Shown piece by piece: positions 18,001 through 27,171 of a stretch of DNA of 64,000 bases. The stretch comes from an uncultured Clostridia bacterium (GTDB taxonomy: Bacteria; Bacillota; Clostridia; Christensenellales; UBA1242), in the NCBI GenBank assembly GCA_944384535.1, contig CALWTS010000022.1:1-64000 (forward strand), read 5' to 3'. The notes under the pieces are model-generated. The model was not told the origin of the DNA. It saw only the letters and a program-made list of their open reading frames with translations, and did no database searches. Both the position numbers and the translations under genes were made by a program. The stretch's first letter is position 1. Each line of letters begins with the position of its first letter.

Positions 18001-21000
18001 ACAGCGACAGGGAAAACATACACTAATTTTCAGTTTACATTTAAAACACAATATATAACTAGCGGAAGTACTTTGAGTGACACCATGGTAACAGATTTAT
18101 TTGGTCAAAATGGTATGCTTACTCTTTATACCTACGATGCTTCAAAAAATGCTGTAAGATTAATTAATTTTAACGATGATTACAGCGTACAAAATATTAG
18201 GGATACTTTAATATCTACTACAATTTACCAAATAAAGATTAATAAAAATTTTGCTGTTAATCATACTTTAGAATTTACAATTAGCGACAAGAGTGGTGGC
18301 GGAGCTGTAAATACGGAATTTTATTTGAATTTGACTTCAAATATTTCAGTTTCTTCAGTAGAAACTTATAATGATTATGCACATAAAGAAATTTTAATAA
18401 ATAATAAAGTTTCAAATTATAATTTAGGACAGTCAGAATTAAATTTTTCAAGTTTATATAAAGATAATAAAGATTATTTTGTTGTATACGAAAATTCAAA
18501 ATATATTTTAAAAGAATCTTTATCTGATGATGATGAAGTAGTGGCTATTTATAATTCAGGTAAAATAATTTTTGAAGATTTTTGGGATGTAGAAAGTAAA
18601 TATTTTACAATATCTTTCCAACCAGAAGGAGATAATTATTTTGCTTTAAACAAACCTATTTCTTTTGAAATTTTAAGAGATTTGAAGATAGTTGCTCAAG
18701 ATGGCGTGTTCTGTGTTTTAGGTGATTCGTCTTATGATCTAGAAAATTTTGTTCGTATTTCTCGTTTTACAGAAGAGGAAGGAGATTTGAATGTTTATCC
18801 AACAGGACTTGAGTTTGTTTTTGAGAAATATTTAAAATATGAAGAAGGTAAAGTTCAAAAGTCTGGAGAAGAATTTTTCTTTGATTATAATCAAACAGAA
18901 TTAAAAACAAACTTATATATTAAATTACAAGACACAACTAATGAAGATGCTTTGGCAATAATTCCAGTTACTATAAAATTGACAGATGTAGATGATTTAT
19001 ACGCTTTATTGGCAAATGCTTTAAAGCTTCAAAGCGATAGAAAAATAAATGCAACAACACAAATTGTTGATGATGTAGAATATATTGTTATAAACAGAGA
19101 CAATTCAGATCCTACTTGGATTTTTGAAAATTTACAAAGTTATATAATCACACCATCAGGACAAGACTATTATGGCAATTCAATTAATAATTATATTATA
19201 AGTGGTGCATCAAAAAGACCTCCAATATTATTAAATAAACAAGGAAAACTTTTATCGGGATTAAATGATGATTCTGTTTATTTGGTTTTAGAATTTTATT
19301 CGAATGAAGCTGATACAAAACCACAAGCAACAATGCATGTTCCACTAATTATTTCTTCAATAGGATATGATTTTGTTAAATATGAGTCTAAAGTAGAAAA
19401 TAATAAATCATTAGAAAAAGCATTAACAACCCCTGAAAAACTATATAAAGAGGGTATTTATAATGAAATTACCGCTGGTCAATTAACAGAAATTATTTTT
19501 GAGAAAGAATTTAGTAGTCCAGCCACTACTGGTGGTTTATATACTATAAATGGATTAAATCAAAAATTAGAGTTTTATCCTATTGACTCTTCTATCGTAA
19601 ATAATACAAAAGACCTGATAAAAAATATATATATTGATAAAGATGAAAACAATATTTCTTATGGTAACATTACTTTAAATCATTTAGCTTCAAATGCTGG
19701 GAACTACTTTATTGCTTTAGAATATACGATACTAAATACAGATGATTTACAACAAACATTCTATTATCTATTAAAAGTCGTTCCTGATATAACAGTAAAC
19801 GAACCTTTGTATGCTTATGATGGAGAAAGTGAACATTTAATTGCTGAATTAGGTGTGCAAAATAGTAAAAATTTAGAAGAGTTATATAATGATACAACAT
19901 TACATTCGAATTATAAACGATTTAATGTTACAAAGAATTTGAAACTTAATTACGAAGAATTTACAACTGGTGAAAACAAGAGTTACAAACTTATAACACC
20001 ATTATTAATAAATGTTAATTCAGAAAAAGTAACAATTTTGATCTCATACAATGGAAATAGTGTAACAAAAGTATTTAAAGAAAATACAATCTATGATTTA
20101 TCTTCAGATTTTATTAGTTTATCTTATGAATATAATGATTTAACATCTGTTGAAAATATTATTATTAATATTATCATAATGGATGGTGATGGAAATATTT
20201 ATTATGGTTTAGACTATGAAAAATATTTAAGTGATTTGCGAAGTGAGGATGCTCAAGCAACTATTGATTCTCTTTTAAATAATAAAAATATTTGTGATTC
20301 GTTTGTATTTGGAACATTAAAATATGTTAACGAGATTGAGTCTGTTGTTGTAAATGGAGAAACATTTTATGAAGGAAATTGGAGTGGATACATTGATTTA
20401 TCATTCTCATCCAATTACTCAACATTCTATTATGAAGTAAAACCTCAAGTAAATTCAAGCATAACAGTTAATATAAAACATACATATAAAGGTGGTCTTG
20501 AAAGTGATGAATTTTCTATTATAGGTGCTGAACAAAAATATGTTTTTGTTATAAATGATGATACTACAAAATACACAATTAGATTTAAAGAAGGAACAAG
20601 CGAGCAGATTACAGATAATTATATATGGGAGTTAAGTAATATTGCTTCCGCAACTGAAAAAACAAAAACATTAAATGTTGATTTAATTGCAAACAGCACA
20701 GGATCTTCACAAACAGGAACCGTTGTAAGAAATAAAGCGGATATAAAACTTACTAGCGGTAGTGTAAATATTACCGATGATAATGGAGACATTACTTCAT
20801 ATGGTGATATTGCTTCTTATAGTTATAATAGTGCTAATGGTGAATTTAAAATTACATTAAATGATTATTTAGATAGTGATAGAGAATTAGAATTTGCAGT
20901 ATTTACAGAACAGGGATTTTTAGCAACTCTAACTGTAAAGGTTTCATCAAACGCTTCTTATAAATTTATAGGAAAAAATAATAATTTAAATGCAGGCACA

Positions 21001-24000
21001 GATTATTCATTTGGCGATTTATTTAGTATATATCTAGATAAAGACGAGAACAATGATTATACAATTTCTGTTACATTTGATAGTGATGGAAAAGATTTTG
21101 TTAAATTTAATTCAAATTCAATTCAAATTGCTGATTTAATTGATAATAAAACATTAAATGCAACTTTTAAAATTACATTTAATAATAATAATAAAACCTT
21201 TAAGTTTAGTTATAATTTTAATTTAATTGCAAATTTAACAAGAAACACAAATGTTAAATCTAATATAAATACAATTGCTGGAAATAGTCATACAATAGAT
21301 AATGAAAGCTTGTATACAGGAACCTTGTCAAACTATACAACAATTGAGTTAGAAGCAAGATCTTCATCACCAGCATATGAAGGATTAGAGTTTGATGCAA
21401 CAAATAAACAATATAAGATTAAAACTACTTACGTGTCAGCTAATATAACGTTAGAAATTGAACTTACCGTTAAATTATACACAGACTTTAAGGAAGATGT
21501 TTATCAATCATATACTCTTCTATATTCATTTGATGTTTATCCAAGTGTTCAAATTTCTACAAACTATCCAAAACCAAATTCAAATTATACAGATCAAATT
21601 GAATTTATAGAGGATGGAAGTAAATTTAGTGAAGTTTTAACAAATTTCTTTAGTAGTCCTGCAATTTTTGCACAAAAGGTTGATACTCAAGATCAAGGAA
21701 CAACTACTTATAAAAAACGAGTTGAAGTTTTATCAGCTAGTATTGATAATAATGATGTAGTTTATGAAAATCCAGCGTTAATTGATACTAGGTATTTAAC
21801 TATAACTTTATCGAAGATTCAAAATGCATCTGTTATGAAAAATGAATCAACTAGTGTTAGCATAAGCGGTGCGTTGGGTTCTTCAGATTCAATATCATTC
21901 CATAGGGGAACCTATAAAGATGGTACGTACAATGATAATGGTAGTGATTCTATAATTGAATTAACCTTCACTTATCAAGAAGTCAGTGTGACTTATACCA
22001 TCTATGTAGTTAAAAATGTTTTAACATTATCAATCAATAGAGTAACTAACAACATTGGAGTTGAAGGAGCAACTCAATATGAAAAAATTTATGTTGATAA
22101 GACTTCTTTAGAAAATTTGTATGCAGAAGAAAGAATGGCTAGTGTAGACATGAGTTCTTCAATGCAAAATTATGCAAATCAATATTATTTGATATTCAAA
22201 GATAATAATACTTATTATGCATCTTATCCAATTTACTTCTTTGCAACAGATCAAGGTAAAACTCTTACAATAGATTTGGGTATTTCAATGGCAGGTAAGG
22301 AATTTGTTGGTGCTTATTTAACTTCATATATTGAAAATTCAAGTTTATCAATTTTAAATAATGAAATTAAAGCAGGAGATAAGGCTATCACAGACATTTT
22401 GAATACATCTAATAATATGACTTCAAAATTGTTTAAAGGTGGAGCGGAAAGCATTAAATTAATTAATAGAATTCAACTAGTTTATGGAAACAATATATTG
22501 GTAGATTACAATAGATATCGTGCAAATCTTAGTGAATCTAGCATAAATTCTGGGAATTTAGATGAAACTAAATGGATATATGTAATTAACGGCAGTTTTA
22601 ACAAAAATGATGGATCAGAAAATAGTACAGTAACGTTCTCACTTAAATATTATTATAAACTTCTTTTGGACATTGATGTAGATGCAAAAGCATCAAGCAG
22701 TGCAAACTATACTGAACTTTTAGTAAATTATGAATATCCTAGTGCAGTCGAAAAATTTGGTATTCGACATCCATCAAATGGTCAGTTGCTTACGTCTTCA
22801 GAATTTACAAATGAAGGAACAACTTTAACTAGAGAGATTTTGAAGTTATCTTCGAGTGATTTATCGGGATTGGACGAAGAATTAAGAAATGTAATAAATA
22901 ATTATTTCAAGAAATACAATTTTTCAGAATTTAGTAATGAAATTGATGGTAATGAATATTTAACTTTCTCAAATAAAGAAATTAGTTTCGGAACTAATAA
23001 TAAAAACACATACGATTTTCAAATTTTAGCATTAGGTGCAAAAAATGAAGGAAATTTTCAATTAGTAAAATTTACATATTCTAAAATAGGATTCTCAAAA
23101 AATTTCTATGTTGTTGTTTTGATAAAACCTGATTATATTGTCAAATATGGCGGTAGTGAAGCAAATGCTACAGATGAGGGAGAATATGTTTCTAATATTT
23201 CAAAGAAATATTCAATTTCAACGACAATTGATGACACAACCTATACCACGATAAACCTATTAGGTAATGATTCAAGTTATCTTTCAATAAAACATAGATA
23301 TGGAGATAATACTAGTGTTGAAAGATCTTCATCGTTTAATTTGAAATTAGAATTTGGTTTATATGTTGATTCTGTTGAATATAATAATGAAACAAATGTT
23401 GAAAATAAATTGAATTTGAATTTGCAGAAGCCTCCTTGGAGTCAGACTGACCAATTCTCGGGTTATACACGGAGTGCAAATCAAGGTGCTGTAACATTGG
23501 AAGGTGTAAATATTGTAGTTTTTGGTACGCAATATTACATGATAGAAGGAGAGGATAATTATGGGTATAAGTTTAAATTATATTTCTGTCTTGAACCTCC
23601 GGAAGGGTATACAACACCTTCTGTTAAGGGTGATGTAATACAATTAAAGGAATTACAATATTTTGATATAGGTGCAACATATAAATTACTTGAAATACAA
23701 AAAGAATCATCATCAACTCAAGAAAGTACAAATCTTTATATAACAGGTGAAGACACATCACCAACTTCAGTTGGAGATGTTGAAATGATTGAATTGCAAG
23801 GTATTAAAGCATGGGCATTTAAATATGATTACACTGATGAAGAAAGTGAGCATAAATATTTATCAAACAAAGTTTCATCAAGCAATTCACCAGATGGATA
23901 TGATTTAGACAACAACGATTATACCATGAGCAGTTCTGACAGAGAATATTTAGATTTAGATGAATTGATGTTAGATAATATTAGTGTTGAAAGTGTAAGT

Positions 24001-25581
24001 TTTTATGATTTAAACAATTCTCAAGAAGCCATTTGTACAATTACACCAACTAGCACAAATACATTAACTAGTGGAGAAGAAGGTCAAACTACTTCAAGTA
24101 CAGTTTATAGGCTTGCAACAGCAAGAGCAGGGACAGAAGCATTTTACAATCCACAAGACTTTTTAAGGGGAGGTTATTCTTCTCCTGATGTTACTTCTGG
24201 TGAAGAAGAAACACCTGAATTTGAACCTTTCCAAGTTCCAAGATTTGAAAATACAGACATATTTAAGGGTGGTAATAAAGCATCTTTATCAATGGCGATA
24301 AGATTAAAATATGTTAATTCAAATAATAAGGAAGAATATTTTGATTGTATTGTAAAAGTTGAAATTACTAGAGAAATTTCAATTGATTCCTCATATAAAG
24401 TTGTTAAAGATGATGAAGGTTTTAATGTTTCTAATTTAATTACAGTTTCTGTTAATGGGATAGAAAAGACAGAAGATGTTACATATCTATCAGATACTCT
24501 TGAAATGAAAATTCCAGCAAACAGTTCTACAAGTTTTGAAATGATTTTGAAAAGAGATGATAAAGAAATAGCAAGAACATCTTTCTCACAAGGAAATACA
24601 GGGGTAAGTTATAATAAGACATATTTCATTTCGCTATCAGAAAAGTTTGGAGTAAATGTAAAAGAAGGAGATAAAGTAGAAATAATAAAAACCAATAGTA
24701 GCGATAGTACAGAATTTATTTATAATGGTTCTAGTGGTGTGCAAGAATTTACAATCGATAAAACAATGTCTGATACGCTTGAAATGAGAATTCCGGCAAA
24801 CACTTCTACAAGTTTTGAAATGATTTTATCTCCAACGAATGGAGAAATAGTGAGAACATCTTTCTCACTAGAAAATACAGATGAAAGTGATAAGATTTAT
24901 GAAATTTCGTTATCAGAAAAGTTTGGAGTAAATGTACAAGAAGGAGATAAAGTAGAAATAATAAAAACCAATAGTAGCGATAGTACAGAATTTATTTATA
25001 ATGGTTCTAGTGGTGTGCAAGAATTTACAATCTCTGATATAACTCAAGATAAAGTTTGTATTGATGATGCGTCACAATTAGATCCGAATATGTATTATCC
25101 TGTTACAAAATACTATATTGTTAATGTTAAGATTGGTCTTATAACATACTCATATCAAGCGGATGGTAATATGTATGTTACAGGTAAATACTTTAAACTT
25201 GTTAAGGATTATAGCACTGAAATAGCATATGTTTTGCAAAAGGGTGATAATGAACTTGAAAATTGGTTTAGTAAATCATCTTCTTATCCAATTTATTTAG
25301 TAGGTGCAGAAATTGATACGGATGGAAATATAGTGGCTAAAAATGAAAAAGACGATGATAAGATGTCGCCAGATATTAAGTATTTAAAATTTAGTATAGA
25401 TACCAGTGATGGTGGTTCTGGTAAAGCAACAATCGATAATAAGGGAACGATAACAATTCAAAATGATTTTAGTTCAGATGAATATATTAAAGTTTTAGTT
25501 CAAATGAAAGTTTCTGGAGGAAGTTATATAAACATTGGTTATATAAGACTTGGTTTAACAAAAACTTCAGGTACAACTTAA
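15094..25581 (+). CDS. Giant N-terminally anchored surface protein, 3,495 residues, unknown function
   Basis: A short Lys-rich cytoplasmic start is followed by one membrane helix (about residues 27-50, TIVSVISSVFGLVGVTVLGVY). The rest, ~3,440 residues, is presumably outside the cell and rich in Ser, Thr, Asn, Asp and Tyr, with beta-strand-like texture. No signal-peptidase site, sortase motif or second helix was seen, so it is a type II anchored protein. I recognise no named domain over most of its length; many segments resemble Ig-like strands but the repeats are too divergent to define by eye. Near the C-terminus two ~90-residue modules are clearly duplicated (24490-25032). It is about one sixth of the window and uninterrupted. 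An adhesin or envelope scaffold is a guess. Confidence 0.85.
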   Translation: MKKEKKAKKIEQNENGISRKKWPVWKTIVSVISSVFGLVGVTVLGVYLAGGFEEKIVNPESIVYSYNSDIYNTENEQIEVTEDFELLITSPTEKTTENTVTLSFLGNTPVTRDNGYISNGIIQIPEVVEIGTPFTVKLETEILKDENGENILDENNNIVNWIKGGICVINAKSEYNQISSKQIQVAVDVPVYKTIVEVYNSNGDKTNQVITNESFSLKTKFIPAKSEYMFSDDSNDAISQENKRVKSSFYEAENAGNKISPFYDSKYDMHFVAGNETVDEIVINSYTFNNSKAQLEYESTLGEIADANFYNAMFVYLSNYSEINSSSSCVVSIGEASIGNFTVSSQNLSAVKEQTTRVYMSKNNSVVDSKFFGVNVYSTSGILLEGMLQNIAISFDKDGIDPTQGEDKTITIQGGDCVELNGVFYYKANKNVSNYNYAYWDITSTISQDVTIKIVLIVNTEDGVDLFKISEEPQIKYVDFSISEHQESSLSWGNQADISVMLDYNTDGTIAPQEIDLSSLPQIPENNIYKDVVFFAYFGEGTKDELKATVDSVIGSTGYNYDASGTYATDTDNLVMFAIVGDKITLYNTGTFKLYYATYKGMTSEGLYDIVLMCSGSVNVICEKSLYSDSVNNLEIDTNNFQEIDGEVVIDQGSDLSFGVKFFVTPESVPVFEDEYKKDFMSLVISDKSHNDITSIFIIDNHTFTIDEETNQGVLEYRLKVNEASAIKDVNGVNIGYAELKYNDQVSKNITWEFVVINNICIYDPQSVLTYINSIGSYKYGNIITGQETINVVQSLQQDGSFKVEITLKNITGVEEGFSDFESLLNALLGEGKTYVIVVDQKTRTDTLSGQWKFAVKSGDSSIINISADGQSFSFREATNINIELYIQSNDGLTSSIDNADNNQYIKFNVNSTGVTGMRTDISTSTYETILSTEISSDVSFANVTKYGSKGNDEQFIVLSNLIEFFIGDTATGKTYTNFQFTFKTQYITSGSTLSDTMVTDLFGQNGMLTLYTYDASKNAVRLINFNDDYSVQNIRDTLISTTIYQIKINKNFAVNHTLEFTISDKSGGGAVNTEFYLNLTSNISVSSVETYNDYAHKEILINNKVSNYNLGQSELNFSSLYKDNKDYFVVYENSKYILKESLSDDDEVVAIYNSGKIIFEDFWDVESKYFTISFQPEGDNYFALNKPISFEILRDLKIVAQDGVFCVLGDSSYDLENFVRISRFTEEEGDLNVYPTGLEFVFEKYLKYEEGKVQKSGEEFFFDYNQTELKTNLYIKLQDTTNEDALAIIPVTIKLTDVDDLYALLANALKLQSDRKINATTQIVDDVEYIVINRDNSDPTWIFENLQSYIITPSGQDYYGNSINNYIISGASKRPPILLNKQGKLLSGLNDDSVYLVLEFYSNEADTKPQATMHVPLIISSIGYDFVKYESKVENNKSLEKALTTPEKLYKEGIYNEITAGQLTEIIFEKEFSSPATTGGLYTINGLNQKLEFYPIDSSIVNNTKDLIKNIYIDKDENNISYGNITLNHLASNAGNYFIALEYTILNTDDLQQTFYYLLKVVPDITVNEPLYAYDGESEHLIAELGVQNSKNLEELYNDTTLHSNYKRFNVTKNLKLNYEEFTTGENKSYKLITPLLINVNSEKVTILISYNGNSVTKVFKENTIYDLSSDFISLSYEYNDLTSVENIIINIIIMDGDGNIYYGLDYEKYLSDLRSEDAQATIDSLLNNKNICDSFVFGTLKYVNEIESVVVNGETFYEGNWSGYIDLSFSSNYSTFYYEVKPQVNSSITVNIKHTYKGGLESDEFSIIGAEQKYVFVINDDTTKYTIRFKEGTSEQITDNYIWELSNIASATEKTKTLNVDLIANSTGSSQTGTVVRNKADIKLTSGSVNITDDNGDITSYGDIASYSYNSANGEFKITLNDYLDSDRELEFAVFTEQGFLATLTVKVSSNASYKFIGKNNNLNAGTDYSFGDLFSIYLDKDENNDYTISVTFDSDGKDFVKFNSNSIQIADLIDNKTLNATFKITFNNNNKTFKFSYNFNLIANLTRNTNVKSNINTIAGNSHTIDNESLYTGTLSNYTTIELEARSSSPAYEGLEFDATNKQYKIKTTYVSANITLEIELTVKLYTDFKEDVYQSYTLLYSFDVYPSVQISTNYPKPNSNYTDQIEFIEDGSKFSEVLTNFFSSPAIFAQKVDTQDQGTTTYKKRVEVLSASIDNNDVVYENPALIDTRYLTITLSKIQNASVMKNESTSVSISGALGSSDSISFHRGTYKDGTYNDNGSDSIIELTFTYQEVSVTYTIYVVKNVLTLSINRVTNNIGVEGATQYEKIYVDKTSLENLYAEERMASVDMSSSMQNYANQYYLIFKDNNTYYASYPIYFFATDQGKTLTIDLGISMAGKEFVGAYLTSYIENSSLSILNNEIKAGDKAITDILNTSNNMTSKLFKGGAESIKLINRIQLVYGNNILVDYNRYRANLSESSINSGNLDETKWIYVINGSFNKNDGSENSTVTFSLKYYYKLLLDIDVDAKASSSANYTELLVNYEYPSAVEKFGIRHPSNGQLLTSSEFTNEGTTLTREILKLSSSDLSGLDEELRNVINNYFKKYNFSEFSNEIDGNEYLTFSNKEISFGTNNKNTYDFQILALGAKNEGNFQLVKFTYSKIGFSKNFYVVVLIKPDYIVKYGGSEANATDEGEYVSNISKKYSISTTIDDTTYTTINLLGNDSSYLSIKHRYGDNTSVERSSSFNLKLEFGLYVDSVEYNNETNVENKLNLNLQKPPWSQTDQFSGYTRSANQGAVTLEGVNIVVFGTQYYMIEGEDNYGYKFKLYFCLEPPEGYTTPSVKGDVIQLKELQYFDIGATYKLLEIQKESSSTQESTNLYITGEDTSPTSVGDVEMIELQGIKAWAFKYDYTDEESEHKYLSNKVSSSNSPDGYDLDNNDYTMSSSDREYLDLDELMLDNISVESVSFYDLNNSQEAICTITPTSTNTLTSGEEGQTTSSTVYRLATARAGTEAFYNPQDFLRGGYSSPDVTSGEEETPEFEPFQVPRFENTDIFKGGNKASLSMAIRLKYVNSNNKEEYFDCIVKVEITREISIDSSYKVVKDDEGFNVSNLITVSVNGIEKTEDVTYLSDTLEMKIPANSSTSFEMILKRDDKEIARTSFSQGNTGVSYNKTYFISLSEKFGVNVKEGDKVEIIKTNSSDSTEFIYNGSSGVQEFTIDKTMSDTLEMRIPANTSTSFEMILSPTNGEIVRTSFSLENTDESDKIYEISLSEKFGVNVQEGDKVEIIKTNSSDSTEFIYNGSSGVQEFTISDITQDKVCIDDASQLDPNMYYPVTKYYIVNVKIGLITYSYQADGNMYVTGKYFKLVKDYSTEIAYVLQKGDNELENWFSKSSSYPIYLVGAEIDTDGNIVAKNEKDDDKMSPDIKYLKFSIDTSDGGSGKATIDNKGTITIQNDFSSDEYIKVLVQMKVSGGSYINIGYIRLGLTKTSGTT
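24490..24756 (+). repeat. Tandem module copy 1 in the giant protein gene
   Basis: Encodes a ~89-residue unit from SDTLEMKIPANSSTSFEM to SSGVQEFTI. The 3' 122 bp (24635-24756) differ from copy 2 by one base (24661 A versus 24937 C). A 12-base linker separates the copies. Confidence 0.95.
24769..25032 (+). repeat. Tandem module copy 2 in the giant protein gene
   Basis: Starts SDTLEMRIPANTSTSFEM and ends SSGVQEFTI. The first half has diverged from copy 1 and is one codon shorter (offset 279 falling to 276), while the second half is nearly identical. This points to recent gene conversion or strong local constraint. Confidence 0.95.
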
Positions 25582-25621
25582 ACAACATAAAAATATAATT
25601 AAAAAGGAGGAAAATTAAAGA

Positions 25622-27079
25622 ATGTACGCAAACTGGTTTCTATTACTTATTACTATTACTGCATTTTTAAATTTTTTCCTTCTTTTAATTATGGTTTTTT
25701 TAGAAAAGAGAAAAACTCAAACAATAATTGCTTGGTTAACAATCTTAACGTTTCTTCCAATATTTGGGTTTATTTTATATATTGTTTTTGGAAGTGGATT
25801 AAGCAGGCGTGTTAGACACATGATTAAAAAGAAAGCAATTTCTGAAAGAGACATTATAAGAAATGTAGATGGTATTCAAAATTTAGAAGAGGCAAAGCTT
25901 GATGGAATTTTAAAAAACGATGTTGAGCTTGTGACACTGTGTTATTCTTTTGGTTCTTATCCAATTCCAGGAAATGAAATAAAGATTTTTACTAATGGGA
26001 TTGATAAAATTGATTCTCTAAGGAGAGATCTTTTAGCTGCAAAAAAATCTATTAATCTAGAGTATTATATTTTTGCCAACGATTTTGTTGGCAGAGAGAT
26101 TATGAGAATATTGTGTAAAAAGGCAAAAGAGGGATTAGATGTAAGATTAATCTATGATTCCATTGGTTCAAGAAAAGCACCGAGACGTTTTTTTAAGCAA
26201 TTAGAAAAAGCGGGCGGTAAGGTTGGAGAGTTTTTTCCACCATTTATGCATATAAGATTGTTAAATCTCAAATTAAACTATCGAAATCATAGAAAACTGG
26301 CAATAATTGATGGTTGTATTGGTTATACAGGTGGTATTAATATTAGAGATGATCATATGGGCATACATAAAAAACTACGTCCATGGAGAGATACTCATGT
26401 TCGAATAGAGGGAAGTGGTGTTTATGCTTTGCAAAATATTTTTTTAGATGATTGGAGATATTGCAAAAACGATAACACACCACCGCTTCTTTATATGGAA
26501 AATGGATTTTTTCCAAAACCAAAAATTTGTGGTAATGTGACTATTCAAGCTGTTGCTTCAGGACCAGATTCTCAAGTTCAAAAAATTAAAGAGACTTTAG
26601 TTCAGATGATTATAAATGCAAAAGAAAAAGTTTATATTCAAACTCCATATTTTATTCCAGATGATGTCTTTTTTGCAGCTTTACGAATAGCATCTAAAAG
26701 TGGAGTTGATGTAAGAATAATGGTTCCTAAAAAACCAGACAAGCGTACAGTATACTGTGCAACATTATCATACTTAAAAGAAATGTCGGAAATAGGAATA
26801 AAGATATATTTATATGAAGGATTTTTGCATAGCAAAACAGTTTTAGTTGATGATAATAAATTAGTGGTAGGAACATGTAATATGGACAATAGGTCATTTG
26901 GGCTTAATTTTGAAGATGTAATTATTTCTTATTCTACAGAAGTCAATAAAAATTATTTAAATATTTATGAAAAAGATATTAATCATTCTTTAGAAGTAAA
27001 TATTGATTATTTCAAAAAGAAAAGGTGGATAACAAAATTTTTACAAGCTATTATGAGACTTTTGTCATCTTTATTCTAA
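25622..27079 (+). CDS. cls: Cardiolipin synthase (phospholipase D family)
   Basis: 485 residues, normal for bacterial Cls. Two N-terminal membrane helices (about 4-25 and 33-57), then two HKD phosphodiesterase motifs: HRKLAIIDG near residue 222 and HSKTVLVDD near residue 402. It condenses two phosphatidylglycerols to cardiolipin and glycerol at the membrane. The ribosome binding site AAGGAGG is strong. It lies 40 bases after the giant protein gene with no terminator seen between, so it may be co-transcribed. A hairpin terminator follows. Confidence 0.95.
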   Translation: MYANWFLLLITITAFLNFFLLLIMVFLEKRKTQTIIAWLTILTFLPIFGFILYIVFGSGLSRRVRHMIKKKAISERDIIRNVDGIQNLEEAKLDGILKNDVELVTLCYSFGSYPIPGNEIKIFTNGIDKIDSLRRDLLAAKKSINLEYYIFANDFVGREIMRILCKKAKEGLDVRLIYDSIGSRKAPRRFFKQLEKAGGKVGEFFPPFMHIRLLNLKLNYRNHRKLAIIDGCIGYTGGINIRDDHMGIHKKLRPWRDTHVRIEGSGVYALQNIFLDDWRYCKNDNTPPLLYMENGFFPKPKICGNVTIQAVASGPDSQVQKIKETLVQMIINAKEKVYIQTPYFIPDDVFFAALRIASKSGVDVRIMVPKKPDKRTVYCATLSYLKEMSEIGIKIYLYEGFLHSKTVLVDDNKLVVGTCNMDNRSFGLNFEDVIISYSTEVNKNYLNIYEKDINHSLEVNIDYFKKKRWITKFLQAIMRLLSSLF

Positions 27080-27109
27080 AAAATAGATAGTTGCTACTAT
27101 CTATTTTTT
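27078..27109 (+). terminator. Intrinsic terminator after cls
   Basis: AATAGATAGT (27082-27091), TGCT loop, ACTATCTATT (27096-27105), then T4. Its A-rich left arm overlaps the cls stop codon. Confidence 0.85.
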
Positions 27110-27171
27110 ATGATAAAATAATTTTTAATAATTATAGATGTTTTGATATAATTAATTCAACGGAGTAATTA

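Noticed and set aside
24490..25032. CRISPR or other repeat array
   Set aside because: The repeat is an in-frame duplicated protein module, with only two copies and no spacers.
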